Positions 1 through 6,040 of a DNA stretch of 6,040 nt are shown one piece after another (position 1 is the first letter of the stretch; each line of letters opens with the position of its first letter). Origin of the DNA: Neisseriaceae bacterium (GTDB lineage: Bacteria > Pseudomonadota > Gammaproteobacteria > Burkholderiales > UBA11063); the NCBI GenBank assembly GCA_947470205.1, contig CANISK010000096.1, positions 1 through 6,040 on the forward strand. The letters run 5' to 3'. The notes beneath the pieces are model-generated. The model saw only the letters and a program-made list of their open reading frames with translations, made no database searches and was not told the DNA's origin. A program made the translations under genes and the position numbers.

Positions 1-1545
1 CAAAATGTACTTGATTCTACAGACTCATACGCAAAATATGTTGACTGCGAGGATTTATCTGGTGTGCCACAAGATATTATGAATATGTATCTTGAAAATG
101 CAAAAAAAGATGGCAAGGGTGGGATGTGTAAAATTACCCTACAAATGCCAAGCTATTCACCTATTTTACAATATTGTGATAATCGAGCACTTAGGGAAGA
201 GCTATATAAAGAATACGTAACTCGTGCGAGTGATTTATCTGATGTGCAATTTGATAATGCACCCGTTATAAAAGAAACACTACAGCTCAAAACGAAAAAA
301 TCCAGGCTTTTGGGGTTTGATAACTTCCCTCAGCTATCTTTATATAAAAAAATGGTAAAAGATACTGATACTGTGCTTAAGTTTCTTTATGAATTGGCGG
401 ATAAATCTAAACCTTACGCTGTTAAAGACTTGGAAGAATTAAATAAATTTGCATTGGATAAATTTGGTATAGAGAAAATCCATGCTTGGGATATCCCATA
501 CTATAGCGAAAAACTACTCGATGAGAAGTATAGTTATTCCAATTCTGAACTCAAAGAATATTTTCAGTTGACTGTAGTGCTAGATGGATTATTTAAGCTA
601 ATTTATAATCTCTATAAAATAAATTTTATTCCAAATCATACCATCCCAACATGGCACGAAGATGTACTCACATTCGATGTGTGTGATTCTAGCGGGGAAT
701 TAATTGGGTATTTGTATTTAGATTTATATAGTAGAGCCGGTAAACTGCCTGGTGCATGGATGCATTCGGCACAAGATAGACATATTGAGGAATATACAAC
801 AAAAGTAAAAAAAATATACCTTCCAATTGCCTATGTGGTGTGTAATTATACGCCACATATTAATAATACCATCAGCCTATTGACATTTTATGACGTACAA
901 ACACTGTTTCATGAGATGGGACATGCGCTACACCAGTTACTAACTAAAGTGGAACATCATTCGATATCCGGCATTAATGGTGTGGAATGGGATGCAGTTG
1001 AGCTTCCGTCTCAGTTTATGGAGTACTTTGTTTGGGATTATGATATTATTAGGACTATATCCAAGCATATTAAGACGTCTGGTGTTATCCCTCAAGATTT
1101 ATTTAATAAACTTTTAAAATCTAGATATTACCAAGCAGGTCTTCAAATGATGCGTCAGCTTGAGTTTGCAATATACGATATTTTGGTACATAGAGATACA
1201 GATAATGTTACCACTAATTACTACCTAGAGCTTTTGGATAAAGTGCGTCATGAAATTGCAGTTATTATACCGCCAGAATATAATCGCTTTCCAAATAGCT
1301 TTATTCACATATTTACTCATGGATATGACTCTGGGTATTATAGCTACAAATGGGCAGAGGTTTTAGCCTCAGATGTATTTCATCTATTTGATGGCAAAAA
1401 AAATGAAGATATATCAACTCTTGGAGAGAGATTTAAGGGGCTGATACTAAGTCAAGGTGGACTAACATCAATGCTTGACAACTTTACCGCCTTTGTGGGA
1501 AGGGAACCTAATACAGATGCACTTATAAAATACACATTTGGATGA
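1..1545 (+). CDS. prlC: Oligopeptidase A-type M3 zinc metallopeptidase, 5'-truncated by window edge
   Basis: This is a zinc endopeptidase of family M3 (thimet oligopeptidase/OpdA group), a cytosolic enzyme that degrades short peptides, including signal-peptide fragments. The reading frame is open from base 1, so the gene begins upstream. The GTG at base 64 lies inside the frame and is probably not the true start. The 514 visible residues compare with about 680 in the family, so roughly 165 N-terminal residues are missing. The zinc site is intact: HEMGH at bases 910-924 within FHEMGHALH, and the third ligand is the Glu of VELPSQ at 1000-1002, 26 residues after the second His. The C-terminal substrate-binding signature HGYDSGYYSYKW lies at 1318-1353; the family usually has GGY where this protein has HGY. 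WDAVELPSQFMEYF and YYSYKWAEVLASDVF favour the PrlC/OpdA branch over Dcp. There is no frameshift, and the stop is TGA. The symbol is by family resemblance. Confidence 0.93.
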   Translation, partial: QNVLDSTDSYAKYVDCEDLSGVPQDIMNMYLENAKKDGKGGMCKITLQMPSYSPILQYCDNRALREELYKEYVTRASDLSDVQFDNAPVIKETLQLKTKKSRLLGFDNFPQLSLYKKMVKDTDTVLKFLYELADKSKPYAVKDLEELNKFALDKFGIEKIHAWDIPYYSEKLLDEKYSYSNSELKEYFQLTVVLDGLFKLIYNLYKINFIPNHTIPTWHEDVLTFDVCDSSGELIGYLYLDLYSRAGKLPGAWMHSAQDRHIEEYTTKVKKIYLPIAYVVCNYTPHINNTISLLTFYDVQTLFHEMGHALHQLLTKVEHHSISGINGVEWDAVELPSQFMEYFVWDYDIIRTISKHIKTSGVIPQDLFNKLLKSRYYQAGLQMMRQLEFAIYDILVHRDTDNVTTNYYLELLDKVRHEIAVIIPPEYNRFPNSFIHIFTHGYDSGYYSYKWAEVLASDVFHLFDGKKNEDISTLGERFKGLILSQGGLTSMLDNFTAFVGREPNTDALIKYTFG

Positions 1546-1578
1546 TATAAATGTTTCACCTGTATAATATTTCAAGAA

Positions 1579-1743
1579 TTATTTGCATTTGGCATTGATA
1601 GTTTTTATAAAATATGCAGTTGCTGGGTCTAATACCGTATAGCATCCGTTATTATCCCGATAAATCAGATCCATTTTTCCAATGTTAATCTTGCCATATT
1701 TCCTCACAACAATAATTATAGATTTTATCAAATTATTGTCCAT
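1579..1743 (-). pseudogene. Possible tiny ORF or decayed coding remnant (54 codons)
   Basis: This minus-strand frame runs from an ATG at 1743-1741 to a TAA at 1581-1579. The composition of the product looks protein-like, with segments such as KYGKINIGKMDLIYRDNNG and YTVLDPATAYFIKTI. No Shine-Dalgarno sequence precedes the ATG, and an in-frame TAA sits only six bases further upstream (1750-1752). Just upstream, another minus-strand frame (about 1737-1799) also reads plausibly (DLAINGGDIRHTLNSNPK) before stopping. This could be the two halves of a frameshifted older gene. I do not recognise a family. Chance open frame is a serious alternative, because 54 codons is not long. Confidence 0.22.
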
Positions 1744-1841
1744 TTCGGATTAGAATTCAGGGTGTGCCTTATATCTCCGCCATTAATGGCTAAGTCTTAC
1801 GGCAAATATGATAAATCACCTATTTAAATTATACTAATAAT

Positions 1842-1864
1842 ATTATACTGATAGTATAATTTTT
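1842..1864. repeat. Perfect inverted repeat ATTATACT-GAT-AGTATAAT followed by T run
   Basis: Two 8-base arms (1842-1849 and 1853-1860) are exact reverse complements around a 3-base loop, followed by TTTT at 1861-1864. A third copy of the same octamer lies in direct orientation at 1828-1835. The stem contains only two G-C pairs, so it would be a weak terminator. The repeated half-site could equally be an operator for a DNA-binding regulator of the downstream gene. In a region this AT-rich, chance contributes, although three exact octamers within 33 bases is more than expected. Confidence 0.4.
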
Positions 1865-1886
1865 GAGTCTCTCCGCACACAATACT

Positions 1887-1925
1887 AAATTGTATAAAAA
1901 ATATTCACATCTTATTTTACAATTT
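1887..1925. repeat. Inverted repeat AAATTGTA...TACAATTT upstream of the MORN gene
   Basis: AAATTGTA (1887-1894) is the exact reverse complement of TACAATTT (1918-1925). Allowing one bulged T at 1895, the pairing extends by AAAA/TTTT (1896-1899 with 1915-1918 register) around a loop of about 15 bases. It lies 85 bases upstream of the next start codon, in the untranslated leader or promoter zone. A regulatory hairpin or operator is possible. The low GC content makes it weak evidence. Confidence 0.3.
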
Positions 1926-1992
1926 GCGACATTGAATAATTTATCCTCAAAATACATATCATGAAAATGCTATATTATTAAAAAGCACTTTT

Positions 1993-1998
1993 GTGAGG
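1993..1998 (+). promoter_or_regulatory. Ribosome binding site of the MORN/putative hydrolase gene
   Basis: GTGAGG lies 11 bases before the ATG at 2010 and is the only purine-rich Shine-Dalgarno-like sequence near it. It supports this ATG as the start. The frame upstream contains no other ATG close enough to compete. Confidence 0.5.
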
Positions 1999-2009
1999 CA
2001 CTGCATATC

Positions 2010-3986
2010 ATGATTAATACTCCAACTACAATACAGACTAACCCAGCATCAAAATTAATTAATACACACAAATATCCCCATCTTAGACAAGATGTATATC
2101 AAGCAATAATTAATTATATAAATAATAAACTCACAAATGATACGAAATTTACAAGAGAGCAATTGCTCGAATTAAGAATTGATGGGTTATCATTAAGCGA
2201 ACAAATGACAAATATAATGAAGCCTAACACTAAAACAGAACAAGATGCAACGCGATATTTGGAGGAAATGAAATATGCGATACTTTTAAATGATGTTAAG
2301 TATTTGCAAAAATTACCAGCTGATAACCTTAATAATTCTCTTCAAGAAATAACAAAAAATATTCAGCAATTCCATATTGACATTTTTAAAAATAGTGCAA
2401 ACGTACATCAAAATAATCCTCATTCGTATAAAAGCCCAAGTCAATCTTTAAAAATAATTTTACTTAATAATGGTTTAGTGTATGTTGGACCACACAAAGC
2501 AAATCTTATTCCTGATGGAAGGGGTTTATTGGTTGATGCAAATGGCTGCAAATATAGTGGAAAATTTAAAGATGGTGTTATTGATTCGAATGCATCATTA
2601 ATGGTGCATTTTCCTGATGGCAGTATTTATAAAAATACAAATACATTTAACCAAAAATCAACAACAAACCATGCATTTATATGTCAATTATTTAATCAAC
2701 ACATTAATTCCGGCGGATACAATACACAAGATATAATAGATATCATCAAAACCGCTCCTCAAAAGGCAAAGGTGTACCTTAAAAACAATGAAATTATAGT
2801 ACATTACACAGATTATGAAAAATATACAATACCAACAAAATTAACAGAAGTGGAATTATTATCAAATGGCAATTTCCATGAGGTGGATAATTCTGGCATG
2901 AGTGATAACAAGAATGAGAAAATATTTTGCCTCACTGATAGAGTATATTTTACAGATGATATGGAAAACGGTTTTGTTTTCCCCGGTGGAGTAAATAAAT
3001 TCAAGGAATATCTAACCAAAGAAATGAAGCATATTATATCTGAGAGTGCAAATAAAAGTGACGGCAAAACAAAAGAAATACGAGAGATGAAAGATAAATA
3101 TAGCAAGCTGGACACTTTTCGGGATTATGGAATAAAAGATAAGATGCAAAAAATAGAGCAATTTGCCAAAACTGAAGGCATTTTAAATTGTGGAGAATTT
3201 ACACCATTCACTACTCAATTATTTATCAAATACTTAAACACACTAGAACCAGAAATGCAGCAAAATTTTTACAATCAGTATGAAATTGAAAATGGAGAAT
3301 TAGACAATGAAATGGATGAAGAAAATAACCATGATCACACTATGTTATTTGTTGTTGATAAAAATAGTCGCAAGCAAGTTTGTGTTATTGATGCGTGGCT
3401 TATCGCTAAATACCCACATCAAATATTTATCGGCACAGGGGATGAATATTTTAAATTATTACAGGTAAGTGTTGATGGCGAATATGTTAAGAAAGGTATT
3501 AGTAAAGAGCATATTCAAACATACAAAAGTAACCCCTTAGATGCATTTAAATTAACCAAGGATAAATTTCATGCGGTAACAATATTTGAACCTAAATTTG
3601 AAGATGATAGAACACTGTCTAATGACGAAGTTGATAAACAAATGCTTGATGAGGTTGAAAGAGAATTAAAAGAATCAAATAAACCAAATGGATTATGGGT
3701 CATACTAACCCCCGACGACACAAAATGTTTTTTAGTAAATGGTAAGGCTCCCAATAGAACTAAATATGAATTAACAATTAAAGATGAAAATAAACCGTTC
3801 TCATTAGCAATATTCAAATCTATGGGGCCAGAAAAAAGATGGTCTAATGAGGCATTAAGAGAATGCTTCATTATTCCAGAAAATACGCCCATCAAAACAA
3901 CATACAGAAAACCTAAAATTATTCACAAATACAGCGGCGTAAGGTTGGACGAAAAAATGAAAACCAATGAACCCCAGTTGCTATGA
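2010..3986 (+). CDS. MORN-repeat protein with putative papain-like Cys-His-Asp hydrolase domain; unrecognised family
   Basis: I do not recognise this 658-residue protein as a named family. It has no signal peptide or membrane segment, so it is cytosolic or exported by a signal-independent secretion system. Residues 1-150 are polar and mostly helical. Residues 157-209 hold two degenerate MORN repeats (VYVGPHKANLIPDGRGLLV and KYSGKFKDG...FPDGSIY). MORN repeats often mediate membrane or protein contacts. Residues 330-388 are a charged helical stretch that may form a coiled coil. A globular region then shows NCGE (Cys394), HDH (His441/His443) and VIDAW (Asp461). The order and spacing suit a papain-fold Cys-His-Asp triad, as in bacterial cysteine protease, deamidase and transglutaminase effectors. 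Residues 485-658 are unassigned. The gene stands alone, with large gaps on both sides. A secreted effector acting on host proteins is an inference. Coding is secure from the length and the ribosome binding site; the catalytic reading is moderate. Confidence 0.85.
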   Translation: MINTPTTIQTNPASKLINTHKYPHLRQDVYQAIINYINNKLTNDTKFTREQLLELRIDGLSLSEQMTNIMKPNTKTEQDATRYLEEMKYAILLNDVKYLQKLPADNLNNSLQEITKNIQQFHIDIFKNSANVHQNNPHSYKSPSQSLKIILLNNGLVYVGPHKANLIPDGRGLLVDANGCKYSGKFKDGVIDSNASLMVHFPDGSIYKNTNTFNQKSTTNHAFICQLFNQHINSGGYNTQDIIDIIKTAPQKAKVYLKNNEIIVHYTDYEKYTIPTKLTEVELLSNGNFHEVDNSGMSDNKNEKIFCLTDRVYFTDDMENGFVFPGGVNKFKEYLTKEMKHIISESANKSDGKTKEIREMKDKYSKLDTFRDYGIKDKMQKIEQFAKTEGILNCGEFTPFTTQLFIKYLNTLEPEMQQNFYNQYEIENGELDNEMDEENNHDHTMLFVVDKNSRKQVCVIDAWLIAKYPHQIFIGTGDEYFKLLQVSVDGEYVKKGISKEHIQTYKSNPLDAFKLTKDKFHAVTIFEPKFEDDRTLSNDEVDKQMLDEVERELKESNKPNGLWVILTPDDTKCFLVNGKAPNRTKYELTIKDENKPFSLAIFKSMGPEKRWSNEALRECFIIPENTPIKTTYRKPKIIHKYSGVRLDEKMKTNEPQLL

Positions 3987-3992
3987 TAGTCA

Positions 3993-4036
3993 TTTAATTT
4001 TTTACATTTTAACACAGCATAGGCTTCAAAATCAAA
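3993..4036 (+). repeat. Direct repeat copy 1 (extra right arm of the palindromic element)
   Basis: This 44-base sequence, starting TTTAATTTTTTACATTT and ending GGCTTCAAAATCAAA, recurs at 4119-4162 with one difference (T at 4010, C at 4136). It begins seven bases after the stop codon of the MORN gene. No matching left arm precedes it, so it looks like a truncated copy of the palindromic element next door, perhaps cut by a deletion that joined it to the end of the gene. Confidence 0.9.
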
Positions 4037-4055
4037 AGAAACCATACTCGAAGAG

Positions 4056-4156
4056 TTTGAAGTCTAGGCAAGGCGAAATTTAAAAAATTCAACCGCCGTG
4101 GACTAAATGTCCATAAGGTTTAATTTTTTACATTTCAACACAGCATAGGCTTCAAA
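4056..4156. repeat. 101-nt near-palindromic element between convergent genes
   Basis: The sequence folds on itself around base 4106. The outer stem is TTTGAAG (4056-4062) with CTTCAAA (4150-4156), continuing with CTA/TAG and GC/GC pairs. The middle stem is GAAAT..TAAAAAATT (4075-4089) with AATTTTTTA.ATTTC (4122-4136). The inner stem is AACC (4091-4094) with GGTT (4117-4120). The tip is TGGAC-TAAAT-GTCCA (4099-4113). By hand count about 36 Watson-Crick pairs form. Its size, its position between genes and its partial duplication suit a mobile palindromic repeat (MITE- or REP-like, similar in style to Rickettsia palindromic elements). I cannot assign it to a named family. Confidence 0.85.
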
Positions 4157-4162
4157 ATCAAA
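4119..4162 (+). repeat. Direct repeat copy 2 (right arm of the palindrome)
   Basis: This second copy of the 44-base repeat matches at 43 of 44 positions and is offset by exactly 126 bases from the first. It forms the right arm of the palindrome and ends nine bases before the argS stop codon. Confidence 0.9.
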
Positions 4163-4170
4163 GAGTATTT

Positions 4171-5943
4171 TTACATTGTGTCTACTGTGGTGATACCCAA
4201 CAACCCCAACCCCGTGTGTAGTAATGTGGATACCTTGTAAGTCAAGGCTAACTTACTCTTCATTAGGTCTTCATTTTCTTCGGTGATAATTGGGCATGTT
4301 TCGTAAAACTGCATAAAATTTGTGCATATGTTATATAAATATTGACACAGTAGATGTGAATAACAGGTTTCATCTACCTTGATGATTGTATCTACAAACT
4401 TAGTGATGAGTAAAATTAGTTTACGTTCAATATCTTTTGTAATGATTATTTTACTATCTTGGTATTCTTTATGAGTGGTTGGCACCTTTTTTAGTATGCT
4501 TTGAATACGGGTATAGGCGTATAGTAAATATGGTGCGGTGTTGCCTTCAAATGATAGCATTTGATCAAAACTAAAAACATAATCACTGGTTCTATTTTTT
4601 GAGAGATCTATATATTTTATTGATGCAATGGCAATATTTTGTGCTAATTTTACCTGTTCAAATTCATCTGTAATATGGCTTTTTTCTTGTATAATTACCA
4701 GCGCCCTATTTATAGCCTCTTTGATGAAATCAATGAGTTTTACTGTGCCACCTGTTCTGGTTTTAAATGGTTTGCCATCATTGTTCATCATGGTGCCAAA
4801 TGAAATATGTTCTAATTTGGTGTTTGGTTCGGCAAAATCCGCTTTTTTAGCAACTGCAAATAGTTGTTCAAAATGAAGTGACTGTCTGTTATCAACCACA
4901 TAAACTAACCTATCTCCATTTAATACATGGGCACGATAGTCTAGGGCTGCTAAGTCTGTAGTTGCATATAAATATCCGCCATCGTTTTTTTGTACAATAA
5001 ATGGAGAAGATTCAGATCCTTTTAATTCATTATTCTCAAAAAATACGCACTTCGCACCGTCACTTTCCCTGATAAGCCCTTTGGTGGTAAGCACTTTTAC
5101 CACCATATCTAGCATATTATGGTATTTGCTTTCAGGTGCGATATCTGTATCCGATAACCCCACATTTAAAAGCTGATACACTTCTTTACAGTGATTTAAT
5201 GACACCTGTGTAAACTTTTCCCATTCAGTGTGAATTTGGCGTCCAATATCCCCAGCAGTCTGCCAATTTTGTAATATCACCACATATTGCTTGGCTTTTT
5301 CTTTGAATGCGTCATCTGTATCAAAACGTACTTTGGCAAGTCGATAAAATTCCTCCAAATCGTTTAATTGGTATGTTGGAGTCGCTGTGCTGTTGTCTTC
5401 CAGCATAAATGCAATTATCATCCCAAACTGGGTACCAAAATCTCCCACGTGGTTTTGTTTTATAACCTTATGCCCCAAGTATGCAAAAATATTACATAAG
5501 GCATCGCCAATAACGGTACTTCTAAGGTGCCCCACGTGCATTTCTTTGGCAAGATTTGGGCTTGAGTAATCCACTACAACCGTCTGTGGTGTAAGAAGTG
5601 CACCATATAACTCCACGCCAAATTTATTTTTACTGGATAAATTTATCACAAAATTTGACAAAAAATTATCAAAAAGATTAATATTGATAAATCCTGGCCC
5701 TGCTATTTCTAGCTTAGAGATAATTTTATCATCAAGTGATATGTTATCAATAACTCTTTGTGCAAGTTCTTTTGGATTTATTTTGAGCTTTTTAGCTGCT
5801 GTCATTACCCCATTGATTTGATAGTCACCAAATTCTTCTTTGGTGGATGCGGTGAGTAGTATTGGGTGCTCTACCGGTATTTTAGCGGTAACAAATGCGG
5901 TTTTAAATTTATCCTCTAGTATTTGAAAAATGGTTTTGTTCAC
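4171..5943 (-). CDS. argS: Arginyl-tRNA synthetase
   Basis: This class I enzyme attaches arginine to tRNA-Arg using ATP in the cytosol, and arginylation requires the tRNA for amino-acid activation. At 590 residues it is a normal length (E. coli about 577). The N-terminal additional domain occupies about residues 1-110 and ends in IAGPGFININL (80-90). The HIGH-type motif is HVGH (136-139) in SSPNLAKEMHVGHLRST. The KMSKS equivalent is KPFKTR (391-396) in GKPFKTRTGGTVKL. The C-terminal DALR anticodon-binding domain begins near GNTAPYLLYAYTRI (467-480) and ends in GLGLLGITTVDTM. The APN/SPN-AKEMHVGH form is that of gammaproteobacterial enzymes, unlike the PTGPMHIGH form common in alphaproteobacteria. 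The start codon is GTG; no in-frame ATG lies upstream in the window, and AAAGG precedes it. It is convergent with the MORN gene and not in an operon with it. Confidence 0.97.
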   Translation of the reverse strand: MNKTIFQILEDKFKTAFVTAKIPVEHPILLTASTKEEFGDYQINGVMTAAKKLKINPKELAQRVIDNISLDDKIISKLEIAGPGFININLFDNFLSNFVINLSSKNKFGVELYGALLTPQTVVVDYSSPNLAKEMHVGHLRSTVIGDALCNIFAYLGHKVIKQNHVGDFGTQFGMIIAFMLEDNSTATPTYQLNDLEEFYRLAKVRFDTDDAFKEKAKQYVVILQNWQTAGDIGRQIHTEWEKFTQVSLNHCKEVYQLLNVGLSDTDIAPESKYHNMLDMVVKVLTTKGLIRESDGAKCVFFENNELKGSESSPFIVQKNDGGYLYATTDLAALDYRAHVLNGDRLVYVVDNRQSLHFEQLFAVAKKADFAEPNTKLEHISFGTMMNNDGKPFKTRTGGTVKLIDFIKEAINRALVIIQEKSHITDEFEQVKLAQNIAIASIKYIDLSKNRTSDYVFSFDQMLSFEGNTAPYLLYAYTRIQSILKKVPTTHKEYQDSKIIITKDIERKLILLITKFVDTIIKVDETCYSHLLCQYLYNICTNFMQFYETCPIITEENEDLMKSKLALTYKVSTLLHTGLGLLGITTVDTM

Positions 5944-5954
5944 TTTTATTAATA

Positions 5955-5959
5955 CCTTT
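5955..5959 (-). promoter_or_regulatory. Ribosome binding site of argS
   Basis: On the minus strand AAAGG lies 11 bases before the GTG start at 5943. It is the only Shine-Dalgarno-like sequence near the start and supports GTG as the initiation codon. The modest match and the GTG start suggest moderate translation. Confidence 0.5.
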
Positions 5960-6018
5960 ATCTTAATATATTTTATTTTACAGCATAATAAATGATCTAA
6001 AGACGATGCTTAGCTAGT

Positions 6019-6027
6019 ATTATAACA
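6019..6027 (-). promoter_or_regulatory. Extended -10 promoter element for argS
   Basis: The minus strand reads TGTTATAAT, a perfect TATAAT preceded by TGn, which is the sigma-70 extended -10 form. Transcription would begin near 6012 and give a leader of about 70 bases. A -35 box at the usual spacing would fall at or just beyond the window edge and cannot be judged. Chance TATAAT matches are common in AT-rich DNA, but the TG extension and the position upstream of argS make this a fair candidate. Confidence 0.45.
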
Positions 6028-6040
6028 TACAATTTTTATG

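Larger units (their letters stand above)
1546..2009. other. 464-bp intergenic region between the peptidase and MORN genes
   Basis: There is no gene of normal length on either strand here. The stretch holds a 54-codon minus-strand reading frame (1579-1743), a perfect 12-base palindrome GCCATTAATGGC (1779-1790), and three copies of the octamer ATTATACT or its complement (1828-1860). It also has an inverted repeat at 1887-1925 and the ribosome binding site of the downstream gene. I see no tRNA cloverleaf, no convincing rho-independent terminator right after the peptidase stop, and no strong promoter. The weak promoter candidates are TTGAGT (1863-1868) with TAAATT (1886-1891) at 17-bp spacing, and TTGAAT (1932-1937) with TATCAT (1957-1962) at a long 19-bp spacing. 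Neither is compelling in DNA this AT-rich. Confidence 0.7.
4056..4172. terminator. Possible bidirectional terminator for the MORN gene and argS
   Basis: The long hairpin at 4056-4156 sits exactly where two convergent genes end. On the plus strand it is followed, after 11 bases, by TTTTT (4168-4172), which overlaps the argS stop codon. That T run is too distant for a classic intrinsic terminator, and on the minus strand no T run directly follows the stem. The hairpin could still stop or stabilise both transcripts. No better terminator is visible in the gap. Confidence 0.35.

Noticed and set aside
64..66. GTG as start of the M3 peptidase
   Set aside because: The frame is open back to base 1 and the visible protein lacks about 165 residues normal for the family, so the true start is outside the window.
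1750..1830. Possible small RNA or tRNA around the palindrome GCCATTAATGGC
   Set aside because: No cloverleaf, acceptor stem or T-loop motif could be formed; only the isolated 12-base palindrome is present.
2813..3115. Minus-strand 100-codon open frame inside the MORN gene
   Set aside because: It lies wholly antisense to a well-supported gene, has a low-complexity Ser/Leu/Phe composition and no ribosome binding site; it is a shadow.
3569..3895. Minus-strand 108-codon open frame inside the MORN gene
   Set aside because: It is antisense to the 3' part of the gene, Ser-rich because it mirrors Glu/Lys/Asn codons; no independent support.
3923..4045. Minus-strand 40-codon frame through repeat copy 1 into the end of the MORN gene
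   Set aside because: The first half is the repeat and the second half is antisense to the MORN gene; no ribosome binding site. Noted only for the repeat's own open frame.
3993..4162. CRISPR array
   Set aside because: There are only two direct repeats, the spacing region is itself the inverted copy of the repeat, and no cas gene is present.
4628..4876. Plus-strand 82-codon open frame within argS
   Set aside because: It is antisense to the conserved KPFKTR region of argS; coding on the minus strand explains the sequence fully.
5387..5569. Plus-strand 60-codon open frame within argS
   Set aside because: It is antisense to the HIGH-motif region of argS; a shadow.

Overview
The window is an AT-rich (roughly one-third GC) stretch of bacterial chromosome with three large genes and two intergenic gaps. 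The two recognisable housekeeping genes look gammaproteobacterial. One is an oligopeptidase A (PrlC/OpdA)-type M3 metallopeptidase, and the other is an arginyl-tRNA synthetase of the E. coli kind (active-site SPNLAKEMHVGH, then GKPFKTR). The low GC content, a MORN-bearing orphan protein with a putative cysteine-hydrolase triad, and a near-palindromic intergenic repeat together suggest a host-associated or intracellular gammaproteobacterium, for example of the Legionellales/Coxiella-like sort. This placement is an inference and cannot be fixed from the sequence alone.

Layout. Bases 1-1545 (+) hold the C-terminal three quarters of the M3 oligopeptidase; its 5' end lies outside the window. Bases 1546-2009 are a 464-bp gap. 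It holds AT-rich inverted repeats, a possible decayed or tiny minus-strand coding remnant, and the ribosome binding site of the next gene. Bases 2010-3986 (+) encode a 658-residue protein I cannot name. It has two degenerate MORN repeats followed by an N-C-G-E ... H-D-H ... D-A-W pattern that resembles a papain-like Cys-His-Asp active site. Bases 3987-4170 lie between convergent genes and carry a 101-nt near-palindrome plus a second copy of its right arm (43 of 44 bases identical). Bases 4171-5943 (-) encode argS, starting at GTG, with a consensus extended -10 box upstream near the right edge of the window.

How the genes relate. The peptidase and the MORN protein point the same way but are separated by 464 bp, so an operon is unlikely. 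argS converges on the MORN gene and appears to be an independent transcription unit. No functional pathway links the three. The points most worth following are the MORN/putative cysteine-hydrolase protein, a candidate secreted effector, and the palindromic repeat between the convergent genes.
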